Source of the DNA: Lachnospiraceae bacterium
Lineage (GTDB): Bacteria; Bacillota; Clostridia; Lachnospirales; Lachnospiraceae
DNA length: 64,000 bases
Direction of reading: 5' to 3'
NCBI GenBank assembly: GCA_009774535.1
Contig: VSNY01000003.1
Location: forward strand, 3,017-67,016
Made by a program: the position numbers and the translations under genes. Under the pieces are notes generated by a model that did not search any database, was not told where the DNA came from, and was given only the letters and a program-made list of their open reading frames with translations. Of the stretch, positions 8,964-18,081 are shown one piece after another; within the stretch, counting starts at the first letter, position 1; every line of letters begins with the position of its first letter.

Positions 8964-10586
8964 ATGGAGAACTATACCATCCTTCTGGTAGACGACGAAG
9001 AAGAAGTCATCCAGGCAATTATGAAAAAAATCCACTGGGAAAGCCTCGGCTTTTCTGTGATCGGCTATGCCTGCAACGGTGTCAAGGCATTAGAAATGGT
9101 CGAGGAAAGTCAGCCGGACGTCGTTATGACAGATATCAAAATGCCGTATATGGATGGCATGGAACTGGCGCACCGGATCAAAGCAGAATATCCGGCAACC
9201 AAGCTTTTGCTTTTTACCGGCTTTGACGAATTTGAATACGCAAAAGAAGCGGTGCATCTGGAAGTTGAGGAATATATTCTGAAACCTGTTAACGCCGCGG
9301 AGCTTAAGCATGTGTTTACACAGCTGAAAGTAAAGCTGGATCAGGAAATCAGTGAAAAACGAAATGTAGAAATTCTGCAGAAATATTATATGGAATCGCT
9401 GCCGCTGCTGCAGGCGGATTTTTATGTCGCTTTAATCGAAGGGCGGATTCAGGAAGAAGAAATACCAAAATACCTTTCTGATTACCAGCTTTCTTTTCCA
9501 GGGCCTTTTTTTAGCTGTCTCGTGATACACACGTCTTCCTGCCAGATGCCGGCAGATATGAATCCGCTGCTTTTGTCAACTTCTGTCAAAAAACAGGCCA
9601 AAGAACATCTGGCGGAAAAATGGCAGGCGAAATGCTTTTCTTATTTAGACCATACTATATTTATAGCTCAGCTAAAACAAGCATCCTTGATTTCTGAACT
9701 GACGGATGAATGCGACCGTTTCTGCAAATATGCCCGCCGGATGATCGGCGCGGTTGTTACGATCGGAGTCGGACAAGTATGCAGTAAGATTCTGGAACTG
9801 GCGCAGTCCTATGGCAGTGCCAGAGAGGCCGTTTCTTACCGCAGCATCTATGGTTCTTCCCGGGCAATTAACCGTCTCGAAGTCGTTCCGCAAAAGGTGG
9901 GAAAATCTGATCTTGCTAATGAAGAAGATCTTGCTAATTTACTGAAAATCATCCGGCTGGGCACACAGGAAGAAGTGGGGCAGGCTGCCCATAAATACCT
10001 GGATCACACATTTTATCCGGAAAAAACGCTGCAGCAATATCATATCGACATTATGGAACTGCTCTGTGCATTGTACCGATTTTCCGTAAACCATGATATT
10101 ACGTCGGATGATTTTTCCGGGGATATGCGCAGCCTGTATAACAGACTGCTGGATTTGGAGCCGGAGGCATTTGCGGAATGGCTGGTCGGCATCTGCCTTT
10201 CCTTCCGTGAGATGATCATTCATGTGCGAAACAGCTCTACCAAATCATTTGTATCCAGAGCAGAGGAATATGTACATCAAAATTACGGGAATGAAGCGCT
10301 GTCACTGGATTGTATCTGCGAGGCTCTGGGTGTCTCCAATTCCTACTTTTCTACGATTTTTAAAAAGGAGATCGGCAGTTCTTTTATCAGCTACCTGACA
10401 GATTACCGGATGGACCGGGCTGCATCACTGCTGATTGAAACAAATGAAAAAAGTTATATGATCGCAAAAAAAGTGGGATATTCTGATCCGAATTATTTTA
10501 GTTATGTGTTTAAAAGGCGGTTTGGCGTTTCACCTTCCAAATACAGAACAGAACACGCTTTCGCAGTTCCCGGAGATCAATCATGA
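8964..10586 (+). CDS. YesN-type response regulator with AraC DNA-binding domain
   Basis: This is a 540-residue response regulator. The receiver domain (about 4-125) has the acidic pair D10-D11, phosphoacceptor D57 (VVMTDIKMPYMDG) and the later KP motif (YILKPVNAAE). A middle region of unknown fold follows, then a C-terminal double HTH of the AraC/XylS type (LDCICEALGVSNSYFSTIFKKE...KKVGYSDPNYFSYVFKRRFG). Such regulators usually activate sugar-uptake operons after phosphorylation by a YesM-type kinase. The stop overlaps the kinase start by 4 nt (ATGA). Given the neighbours, its likely target is the mgl operon facing it. A weak promoter (TACAAT near 8892) precedes it. Confidence 0.93.
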   Translation: MENYTILLVDDEEEVIQAIMKKIHWESLGFSVIGYACNGVKALEMVEESQPDVVMTDIKMPYMDGMELAHRIKAEYPATKLLLFTGFDEFEYAKEAVHLEVEEYILKPVNAAELKHVFTQLKVKLDQEISEKRNVEILQKYYMESLPLLQADFYVALIEGRIQEEEIPKYLSDYQLSFPGPFFSCLVIHTSSCQMPADMNPLLLSTSVKKQAKEHLAEKWQAKCFSYLDHTIFIAQLKQASLISELTDECDRFCKYARRMIGAVVTIGVGQVCSKILELAQSYGSAREAVSYRSIYGSSRAINRLEVVPQKVGKSDLANEEDLANLLKIIRLGTQEEVGQAAHKYLDHTFYPEKTLQQYHIDIMELLCALYRFSVNHDITSDDFSGDMRSLYNRLLDLEPEAFAEWLVGICLSFREMIIHVRNSSTKSFVSRAEEYVHQNYGNEALSLDCICEALGVSNSYFSTIFKKEIGSSFISYLTDYRMDRAASLLIETNEKSYMIAKKVGYSDPNYFSYVFKRRFGVSPSKYRTEHAFAVPGDQS

Positions 10587-12424
10587 ACATCAAATGGAAC
10601 GATTCAGCATATTTGGAAAAGTTAAAGCCACAAAAAATCCAGTCATCCATTATGGCTGCATTTACCTTTATTTCTATTTCTATTATGCTGATTCTTGGAA
10701 TTGTGATGTATTTTCGGTTTTCCGCCTCTTCCCGTCAGGCGATTATCCAGAACACGCAAAAGCTGATGGAACAGACCGGAGAGACGTTGGAAGATTATCT
10801 GGGCAGCATGCGGCAGATCTCAGACGCGGTCTATTACAACGTGATCAAAGAACATAACATCGCTGCTCAGGAAAATCAAATGCAGCAGGGAATGAACCTC
10901 TTATATGAAGCAAACCGAAGCAGGCTGCGCAGCATCGCTATTTATAACAGTTCTGGCAGCCTGATCGCCGCAGAACCGGTTGCCCTGCAAAAAGAAGACC
11001 CGGATGTAACAAAACAAGGATGGTATGAGAAAGCGGTCAGCGATACAGCGAATATGCATTTTTCCACGCCTCATATCCAAAACTTGTTTGACGACCATAC
11101 CAGACGGTATTACTGGGTTATTTCCCTCAGCCGCGTAGTAGAACTGACCGATCACGGAGTTCCTACGACGGGCGTTTTGCTTGTAGATATGGACTATTCC
11201 GGCATCTCACGCATGATGCAGAAAATCAACGCATCCGAAAACGGACAATATTACTATCTGTGTGACAGCAACGGCCGCATGATCTACCACAAGCAGCAGG
11301 CACAGATCCGTAAAGGCTTTTCCAGTGAAAACAGCGTGAAAGCAGCCGCATATAAAGATGGCATCTATGACGATACGTTTGAAGGCAGCAGGCGGAAGAT
11401 GATTGTCAATACGATCAGCTATACCGGATGGAAACTGGTCGGCATTATTCCGGATGCTACATTTACACATGGAATGTTTGATATCCGCTATTTTATTGTA
11501 ATGCTGATCCTGCTTATGGCTATGATGCTGGCTGTCATTAACCGAGTAATTACCGACAGGATTTCCAGCCCTGTATTAAAGCTGCAGCAATCGGTGATCA
11601 AATATGAAGCAGGTGAAAAACCTGAGATCTATATCGGCGGTTCCCAGGAAATCCGGCATCTTGGCTATGCGATCCAGCGCTCATATGAGCAGATCGACGT
11701 ATTGATGCACAAAATTGTTCTGGAGCAGAACGAAAGGCGCAAAAGCGAACTGGAAGCGCTGCAAAGTCAGATCAATCCGCACTTTTTATACAATACACTG
11801 GATTCCATTACATGGATGATCGAAGGAAAACGCAACGATGAAGCTGTCTTTATGATCTCAGAATTAGCGAAACTCTTTCGGATCAGCCTTTCCAAAGGAC
11901 GTACGATTATCAGTATCAAAGATGAACTGCAGCATGCAAAAAGCTATATGAATATCCAAAAAATCCGGTATAAAAATCATTTTTCCGTCACCTTTGAAGC
12001 AGATCCGGCTCTGTATGCCTGCTGTACCGTCAAGCTGATCTTACAGCCAATACTTGAAAATGCGATTAACTACGGCGTCGGAGGTATGGATGAGGATGAC
12101 GGCGGACAAATCCGGATAACCGGAAGACTGGAACACGGAATGGCTATCCTTTCCGTCACAGATAATGGAGTCGGCATGTCCTCCAGCGAGGTAGATCTTC
12201 TTTTGACCGACAGTAACCGCATCCATAAGCAAGGCTCCGGCGTCGGTCTTGTAAATGTCAATAACCGTATCCGTATCCTTTTTGGACCGCAATACGGACT
12301 CAGCGTACAAAGCGAACCGGACGAAGGAACCACCGTATCCATCTGCATTCCAGCCATTCCCTATTCCGAAGAAAACCAAAAAAATCTTGAAAAAGGACAT
12401 TTGCGAAACGAAAAATCAGAATAA
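10583..12424 (+). CDS. YesM-type sensor histidine kinase
   Basis: The protein has 613 residues: a membrane helix at about 26-47, an extracytoplasmic sensor region (about 48-295, Cache-like), a second helix (about 298-318), HAMP, the His_kinase domain with phosphoacceptor His400 in QINPHFLYNTLD, and an HATPase_c domain (N box ILENAINYGV, G boxes DNGVGM and GSGVGLVNVNNR). It forms a two-component pair with the upstream regulator, which it overlaps by 4 nt. The next two genes encode extracytoplasmic sugar-binding proteins. These may present sugar to the sensor domain, as XylFII does for LytS in clostridia. Confidence 0.94.
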   Translation: MNIKWNDSAYLEKLKPQKIQSSIMAAFTFISISIMLILGIVMYFRFSASSRQAIIQNTQKLMEQTGETLEDYLGSMRQISDAVYYNVIKEHNIAAQENQMQQGMNLLYEANRSRLRSIAIYNSSGSLIAAEPVALQKEDPDVTKQGWYEKAVSDTANMHFSTPHIQNLFDDHTRRYYWVISLSRVVELTDHGVPTTGVLLVDMDYSGISRMMQKINASENGQYYYLCDSNGRMIYHKQQAQIRKGFSSENSVKAAAYKDGIYDDTFEGSRRKMIVNTISYTGWKLVGIIPDATFTHGMFDIRYFIVMLILLMAMMLAVINRVITDRISSPVLKLQQSVIKYEAGEKPEIYIGGSQEIRHLGYAIQRSYEQIDVLMHKIVLEQNERRKSELEALQSQINPHFLYNTLDSITWMIEGKRNDEAVFMISELAKLFRISLSKGRTIISIKDELQHAKSYMNIQKIRYKNHFSVTFEADPALYACCTVKLILQPILENAINYGVGGMDEDDGGQIRITGRLEHGMAILSVTDNGVGMSSSEVDLLLTDSNRIHKQGSGVGLVNVNNRIRILFGPQYGLSVQSEPDEGTTVSICIPAIPYSEENQKNLEKGHLRNEKSE

Positions 12425-12443
12425 AAGATTGGAATAAAACAAT

Positions 12444-13418
12444 ATGAAGCATAACAGAAAATGGTTTTTTACCGTTGAGACAGTTTTAGCCGCATGCATT
12501 TTCATTCTGGCCATTCAGATGATTGTTGAAAAAAGATCCGATCACCCTCCCAAGATCTCTGTCATTATACCAGATTCCGAAAACCATCACTGGTCAGCCT
12601 TCCGCTACGGGCTTAAAATGGCAGCGCAGGATACCGGATCGGAACTGCTGATCGTCAGTACCGGAAAGAATCTGACCGCGGAGGAAGAGCTGGAACTGAT
12701 CAGCCAGGAAATCGAACAGGATACGCAGGCCGTCATTCTTCAGCCCATGCCCGGGGCTGACTTTGATCAAAAGCTAAAAAAACTGGAAAAAAAGATTCCG
12801 ATTATGCTGGTAAAAGATACCGTATCCCAAAATCTCCCGGAAGCAACACTTCCAGTCGCACAACCGGATCAAGAAGCCATGGGCAGAGCGCTGGCAGAGC
12901 AACTATTGGAAGATTACAATCAGAACCTGTCAGGAAAAACGATTGGAATCCTGCTGGAAGCAGAAGCATTTCCAGCACTGGCAAGCCGTATGAAAGGCTT
13001 GAAAGATACATTAAAAGACACGGGCGCTGTATTTTCCTGGACAGCATCACTTTCATTGGAAGAACCAAAGCAAAGCAGCCTGAAAAACAAAAAACAAACA
13101 GATCTTGTTATTGCACTTGATAACCATAGTCTTACTGCCGCCGCCGAATGCGCTGCGGCTAATGATCTGCACGGAGCCTTAGTATATGGTATAGGAAATT
13201 CTACCGAAGCAATTTACTTTTTGGACAACCGTATTGTAGAATGCCTGATCGTTCCGGATGAATTCAGTATGGGATATCAAAGCCTAAAAGAGTTGGCAGA
13301 ACATTGCGGGAAACGTTTCCACAAAATGCAAAGTGTAAAAGTTACCTATTATGTATTTCGCCAAGAGACATTATATTCCGAAAAAAACCAGGAAATCCTA
13401 TTTACGATGAGCCAGTAA
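12444..13418 (+). CDS. Membrane-anchored periplasmic-binding-protein-like sensor accessory
   Basis: The 324-residue product has an N-terminal hydrophobic anchor (about 9-28) without a lipobox, followed by a ribose-type sugar-binding fold (PKISVIIPDSENHHWSAFRYG, then KTIGILLEAEAFPALASRMKG and LVIALDNHSLTAAAECA). The order of secondary-structure elements is the ordinary one. No ABC transporter genes are adjacent on this strand, and it lies 19 nt after the histidine kinase. I therefore infer a role in signal reception rather than uptake. The ligand is unknown. The 3' end is part of a tandem duplication that continues into the next gene's leader. Confidence 0.75.
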   Translation: MKHNRKWFFTVETVLAACIFILAIQMIVEKRSDHPPKISVIIPDSENHHWSAFRYGLKMAAQDTGSELLIVSTGKNLTAEEELELISQEIEQDTQAVILQPMPGADFDQKLKKLEKKIPIMLVKDTVSQNLPEATLPVAQPDQEAMGRALAEQLLEDYNQNLSGKTIGILLEAEAFPALASRMKGLKDTLKDTGAVFSWTASLSLEEPKQSSLKNKKQTDLVIALDNHSLTAAAECAAANDLHGALVYGIGNSTEAIYFLDNRIVECLIVPDEFSMGYQSLKELAEHCGKRFHKMQSVKVTYYVFRQETLYSEKNQEILFTMSQ

Positions 13419-13490
13419 TTTCGCTGCAAAAAACAACATGAGGCATAAGATGAGCCAGTAATTTCGCTGCAAAAACAACATGAGGCATAA
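13406..13490 (+). repeat. Perfectly adjacent 43/42-bp tandem duplication at a gene junction
   Basis: Copies at 13406..13448 and 13449..13490 are identical apart from one A in an A-run. The first copy holds the last codons and stop of the upstream sugar-binding gene; the second repeats them out of context just before the next start. Each copy ends ATGAGGCATAA. In the first copy this starts a seven-codon mini-ORF (13438..13461), and in the second it lies in frame with the next gene. Confidence 0.95.
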
Positions 13491-13491
13491 A

Positions 13492-14547
13492 ATGAAAATA
13501 AACAAAACAAAAATACACAGGATCATACTCGCAGTCACTCTATTATCATTGGTCTCCTGCAGCAGCCCGCAGCCTGACACACCGCAAAAAGCCCGTGTAG
13601 GTGTGGCCTGTTATAACCAGAGTGATACTTATATCAGACAATTGACCGACTGCCTTAGAGATCAGTTCGACCAATTAACAAACGATCAGCTGGATCTTAC
13701 CATGACGCTGCGTGATGCAGCTGGTTCCCAGCGCAACCAGGATGATCAGGTAAAAGAACTGCTGGATGCAGGGTGCAGCATACTGTGCGTCAATCTTGCA
13801 GACCGTGCCGACCCGTCAGAAATTATAGATCTTGCCAGAGATCACAAAGTACCAATCATTTTTTTCAATCGTGAGCCGGTGGCCGAAGATCTGATGCAGT
13901 GGGATCAGCTCTATTATGTCGGCGCAGACGCCAAGCAGGCAGGCAGAATGCAGGGAGAACTGGCGGCGGCTGCTATTCTGTCCAATGCGCAGGCAGACCG
14001 CAATCATGATGGCAAAATTCAGTATGTGGTGCTGGAAGGCGAACCTGGACACCAGGATACCATTATACGAACCGAATATGCCGTTAATACGTTAAAAAAC
14101 ATGGGTATCCAGCTCGAAAAATTAAGCTGCCAAATTGCAAACTGGAACCGCGCGCAAGCGCAAAACCGTATGATGCAGCTGATCAGCCAGCATCAGAATC
14201 AAATTGAACTTGTATTGGCAAATAATGACGATATGGCGTTGGGAGCAATCGATGCGTATAAAAAACTGAATGTTACAGAATCGGTACTGCCTTTATTTTT
14301 TGGAATCGACGGCACGGATGTTGGATTGAAAGCGGTTGCAGATGGCGAACTGAGCGCGACAGTCTATAATTATAAAGAAGCTCAGGCTGCATCTATTGCA
14401 AAGCTGGCTGTAGCGCTGATCTCAGGTCAAGGGATCGAAGAAATTGAATTTAAGGATGAAAAGTATATTTATTTACCGCATTTTAAAGTTACCGCAGATC
14501 ATGTGGAGAAATTTATAAGCTACATTGATACAATTGAGGATAAATAA
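13492..14547 (+). CDS. Galactose/glucose-binding lipoprotein, ordinary domain order
   Basis: This is a 351-residue GGBP/MglB homologue. I start at ATG 13492 (TGAGG 6 nt upstream) rather than the in-frame ATG at 13480. The signal peptide ends LSLVSC, with Cys23 as the predicted lipidated residue. The usual linear order is present: YNQSDTYI, FFNREP, YYVGADAKQ, calcium-type loop DRNHDGKIQ, GEPGHQDTIIR, NWNRAQA, LANND, FGIDGT, TVYNYKEA. These cover the known hexose-binding positions, with Tyr for Phe16. No permease follows on this strand. The gene is the fourth of a two-component/sensor operon, so it may sense galactose or glucose for YesM, or serve the facing mglAC. Confidence 0.87.
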   Translation: MKINKTKIHRIILAVTLLSLVSCSSPQPDTPQKARVGVACYNQSDTYIRQLTDCLRDQFDQLTNDQLDLTMTLRDAAGSQRNQDDQVKELLDAGCSILCVNLADRADPSEIIDLARDHKVPIIFFNREPVAEDLMQWDQLYYVGADAKQAGRMQGELAAAAILSNAQADRNHDGKIQYVVLEGEPGHQDTIIRTEYAVNTLKNMGIQLEKLSCQIANWNRAQAQNRMMQLISQHQNQIELVLANNDDMALGAIDAYKKLNVTESVLPLFFGIDGTDVGLKAVADGELSATVYNYKEAQAASIAKLAVALISGQGIEEIEFKDEKYIYLPHFKVTADHVEKFISYIDTIEDK

Positions 14548-14622
14548 TAACAGTACAGACCATCTATAAAACTATTATATATTATATTTAAATCAAACAT
14601 CGTGAATTGCTTGCATCATTTA

Positions 14623-14669
14623 CGGCCTGGTTATTGCTGATCTTCCATAACCAGGCCGCTCACAATTTT
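14623..14669 (+). terminator. Hairpin between the convergent sensor and mgl operons
   Basis: A 12-bp perfect stem (CGGCCTGGTTAT / ATAACCAGGCCG, loop 12 nt) is followed after a few bases by TTTTT on the plus strand. It lies between the convergent ends of the sugar-binding gene and mglC and could stop transcripts from both sides. Confidence 0.6.
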
Positions 14670-14690
14670 TCATTATACTGCTATATTCAT

Positions 14691-16346
14691 TTATTTCTTC
14701 TGTACATATTTCAGACAGTCAAGTGTTACTGCTACAAGAATAATAATACCAGAAAATACGAACTGGAGGTTTGTATCAATGCCAAGAATGGTTAAAGAAT
14801 AGGTAAGCGCTGTAAAGATAAATACACCAACTACAACACCTGAAATCTTACCAATCCCGCCGGTAAAGGATACGCCGCCCACTACGCAGGCTGCAATTGC
14901 GTCCATTTCCCAGCCCTGTCCATAAGCTGCGGAACCAGAACCGTACATTCTTGCACATTCCAGCCAGGAACCAAAACCGTAAAGGATTCCCGCCAGTACA
15001 AATGCGCCTACAGTAACCCGAAATACAGAAATACCAGATACGGATGCTGCTTCCGGGTTTCCGCCTACTGCATACAGATTTTTTCCAAATGTCGTTTTAT
15101 TCCAAATAAACCATACGATAATAATTGCCGCAACTGCCCAGAGAATAATCGTTGGGAAGCCGTTGATCTTTGGAATAATCATGGCCGGAATGGTCTGTTC
15201 AATCGCTCCAAAAGATACGCCTTTGGTAGCATAAGTAATCAGACCAAAAATCACCAGCATATTTGCCATTGTAGAAATAAACGGATGCATCTTAAACTTT
15301 GCGGTAAAGAAACCTGCAATTGCTGTAAAAAAGGTACATAAAACCACACACATAAACAATGCGAAAATAACTCTGACGCCAACAGGCAGATTTGAAAAAT
15401 CAAATACATGCCCAAACACCGAACCAGTATTTGGTCCCTGATGCATAATGATCGTCGCCGTTGTCATACCCATGCCGACCATACGCCCAATCGAAAGGTC
15501 GGTTCCTGTTAACAGGATCAGGCCCGCAACGCCAAGTGCAAGGAACATACGAGGAGAAGCCTGCTGCAGTATATTCAGCACATTGTTGTAAGTAAGCAGC
15601 GGCGTCTTTTTTACCATCGGCGTAATAATACAAAGCATAATAAATACAAGCAATATCGCAATATATAAGCCATTCTGCAATAAAAATGCCCTGCGGTTAA
15701 AGGTGTATTTATAATTTTCCCACTTTTGAGCGCTTGTTTCAGCAAATGTAAATTTGGACATGCGCAGTAAATCAATCAAATGATATTTATGTGTATATGC
15801 TGCATGTCTGCGGTCTTTGACTTCCTGCAAGTCTTTTTCCAACTGCATTTTCGCATCAAATAAGCGGTTCTTATGCACATAATTTTCATCTTTCATTTCC
15901 TGATGGTCCGTAAGCTTAGACATAGCTGTTTTGTGCTCTTGTTCCAACTGCGCTACCTTACTGCTATAATTTGCCCTTGCCTGCACTTTTTCCCGATCAC
16001 AGCTCTGCTTCACGACCTGATAATAGTCCTGATCAAAATGCGCTTTCAGATAAGCTTCTGCATCAGCAACTAATTTTGCAATCTCATCTTTATTGCCTGC
16101 CTCGACAGCCTTTGCTTTTGCTATTTCCGCCTGATCAGACGCAATACGCCCTTCCTTCTCCTGTTTGGTTAAAGAACGGTCTCTCTTAATGCTGTCCATA
16201 TGATTCTGAAGAGAGAGAACACGATCTGTCCCGTCTTTTCTAAGACTGTCTATCTTTGCCTGAATCTTACCTACATACTCATCGATCGGCTTACGCAGTT
16301 TCTGTTCTTCTTCAGCCGTAAGAATCGTACTGTTTCCATTTGCCAT
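14691..16346 (-). CDS. mglC: Galactose-type ABC transporter permease MglC with long N-terminal extension
   Basis: The product has 551 residues; E. coli MglC has about 336. From residue ~223 it is a normal RbsC/MglC permease (LGVAGLILLTGTDLSIGRMVG, the NP(E)A loop YAVGGNPEAASVSGI, VVGGVSFTGGIGKISG). Residues 1-222 are extra: very rich in Lys, Glu, Asp, Gln and Ala with heptad-like hydrophobics, predicted cytoplasmic coiled coil, and no recognised domain. The ATG has GGGAG 10 nt upstream and lies 18 nt from mglA, so the extension belongs to the gene. It is the last gene of mglB-mglA-mglC. Confidence 0.9.
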   Translation of the reverse strand: MANGNSTILTAEEEQKLRKPIDEYVGKIQAKIDSLRKDGTDRVLSLQNHMDSIKRDRSLTKQEKEGRIASDQAEIAKAKAVEAGNKDEIAKLVADAEAYLKAHFDQDYYQVVKQSCDREKVQARANYSSKVAQLEQEHKTAMSKLTDHQEMKDENYVHKNRLFDAKMQLEKDLQEVKDRRHAAYTHKYHLIDLLRMSKFTFAETSAQKWENYKYTFNRRAFLLQNGLYIAILLVFIMLCIITPMVKKTPLLTYNNVLNILQQASPRMFLALGVAGLILLTGTDLSIGRMVGMGMTTATIIMHQGPNTGSVFGHVFDFSNLPVGVRVIFALFMCVVLCTFFTAIAGFFTAKFKMHPFISTMANMLVIFGLITYATKGVSFGAIEQTIPAMIIPKINGFPTIILWAVAAIIIVWFIWNKTTFGKNLYAVGGNPEAASVSGISVFRVTVGAFVLAGILYGFGSWLECARMYGSGSAAYGQGWEMDAIAACVVGGVSFTGGIGKISGVVVGVFIFTALTYSLTILGIDTNLQFVFSGIIILVAVTLDCLKYVQKK

Positions 16347-16364
16347 AACTATTCATCTCCCTCT

Positions 16365-17873
16365 TTATAGGTATTTTGCACTAAGCCTTAACAGCTCTTC
16401 CTGATCAGTTTCTTTTGTATTTACAATACCAGACAGATGTCCGTTAGACATGACTCCGATCCGGTTCGTAATACCGAGAATTTCCGGCATCTCAGAAGAA
16501 ACAACAATAATAGTCTTTCCCTGTTTTGCCATATTTATAATCAGTTCATAGATCTCATATTTTGCGCCTACATCAATACCCCTGGTAGGTTCATCCATCA
16601 TAAATACCTGCGGACTGCGTTCGAGCCATTTCCCCATAATGACTTTCTGCTGGTTTCCGCCGGAAAGGCTGGAGATCATATCTTCCGGTCCCATACATTT
16701 TGTATGCATAATTTTGATCTCTTTTGCTGTCGCCTTGATCATCTTGGCGTCGGACAGCGCTACGCCTGACTTATACTGGTCCAAGTTCGCAATCGTCGTA
16801 TTAAACGTCAGATCGCCTTTCAAAAAAAGCCCGTTTGCCTTGCGTTCCTCTGTAATCATTGCAAATCCATGATCCATCGCTTCCCTTGCACTGCTGAAAT
16901 TCATCAGACGGCCATTAAAATATACCCGGCCCGCCGCCCTTGTACGCACCCCAAAAATTGTTTCCAGCAGTTCTGTACGTCCCGCCCCAACCAGTCCGTA
17001 CAGTCCGAAAATCTCCCCTTCTTTTACATCGAACGTAATATCCTGTAAATGAGGTTCAAACTTCGTGGAAAGATGCTGAATGGATAAGATCACATCTTTT
17101 GGTTCATTGTTTACCGGAGGAAAACGATTTTCCAAAGACCGGCCAACCATTGCCGCGATCAGCTCATTCATATTTGTATCTTTGCTGCTCTTGGTCATAA
17201 CCAGATTACCGTCGCGCAGCACCGAGATTTCATCACAGATTTCAAAAATTTCATCCATTTTATGGGAAATATAGATCAGGGAGATTCCCTGTGCTTTTAA
17301 CATCCGCATCATTTCAAACAGCTTATCCACTTCCTGTACCGTCAGAGAAGAAGTCGGCTCATCTAAAACAATTACTTTGGAATTATAAGAAATCGCTTTG
17401 GCAATCTCACACATTTGCCTTTGTGATACAGACATATTGCGCATCGGCTGTGTCAGGTTAACTGTCATGCCAAGTTTTCTAAAAAGCTCGGAAGCTTCTT
17501 TTTTCATTCTGCCTTCATCGACTATGCCCATAGAATTAACCGGATAACGACCCAGAAACAGGTTGTCAATTACATTTCGTTCCAGACACTGGTTCAGTTC
17601 CTGATGCACCATTGCGATCCCGTTTTCCAATGCATCTTTCGGCCCTGAAAAGCTGACTTCTTTCCCGTCAAGAAATATATTCCCTTCGTCTTTCTGATAC
17701 GTTCCGAACAGACATTTCATCATGGTTGATTTTCCGGCGCCATTTTCGCCCATCAGCCCCATAACTGTTCCACGCTTCACATCCAGCTGAATATGGTCTA
17801 AAACCCTGTTCCGGCCAAAGGACTTGCTCATTCCGCGTATCGATAAGACAATATCATCTTTCTGATCTGCCAT
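16365..17873 (-). CDS. mglA: Galactose/methyl-galactoside ABC transporter ATP-binding protein MglA
   Basis: This 502-residue protein has two ABC cassettes, as usual for monosaccharide importers. The first has Walker A GENGAGKST, signature MSVSQRQMCEIAKA and Walker B VIVLDEPTSSL. The second has a degenerate Walker A (GLVGAGRTE), signature LSGGNQQKV and DEPTRGIDVG. It powers import through MglC from the binding protein MglB. The start has AGGAG at 8 nt. The gap to mglB holds a stable hairpin. Confidence 0.95.
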   Translation of the reverse strand: MADQKDDIVLSIRGMSKSFGRNRVLDHIQLDVKRGTVMGLMGENGAGKSTMMKCLFGTYQKDEGNIFLDGKEVSFSGPKDALENGIAMVHQELNQCLERNVIDNLFLGRYPVNSMGIVDEGRMKKEASELFRKLGMTVNLTQPMRNMSVSQRQMCEIAKAISYNSKVIVLDEPTSSLTVQEVDKLFEMMRMLKAQGISLIYISHKMDEIFEICDEISVLRDGNLVMTKSSKDTNMNELIAAMVGRSLENRFPPVNNEPKDVILSIQHLSTKFEPHLQDITFDVKEGEIFGLYGLVGAGRTELLETIFGVRTRAAGRVYFNGRLMNFSSAREAMDHGFAMITEERKANGLFLKGDLTFNTTIANLDQYKSGVALSDAKMIKATAKEIKIMHTKCMGPEDMISSLSGGNQQKVIMGKWLERSPQVFMMDEPTRGIDVGAKYEIYELIINMAKQGKTIIVVSSEMPEILGITNRIGVMSNGHLSGIVNTKETDQEELLRLSAKYL

Positions 17874-17985
17874 AGTTTTACTCCTATATATGCATATTCC
17901 TCTGTTTCCGAATTCATTTTGAAAAAATCAGGGCAAATTCCTTGTTCCTGTTCACAAATAAGCCTATTTCTCTTTCTTATCTTAC

Positions 17986-18009
17986 GGGCTTTGCACCTGC
18001 GCAAAGCCC
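17986..18009 (-). promoter_or_regulatory. Intercistronic hairpin between mglB and mglA
   Basis: A perfect 9-bp GC-rich stem (GGGCTTTGC / GCAAAGCCC, loop 6 nt) without a T-tract lies in the 208-nt gap after mglB. I infer a transcript-stabilising or partial-termination structure that keeps mglB mRNA more abundant than mglAC, as is common in binding-protein operons. Confidence 0.55.
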
Positions 18010-18081
18010 GGATGTGAACAGAAACAATGGTTCACCCTGATCCATTGCCCTGTCTGTCCTTATTTTAATCTGTATACAAAA

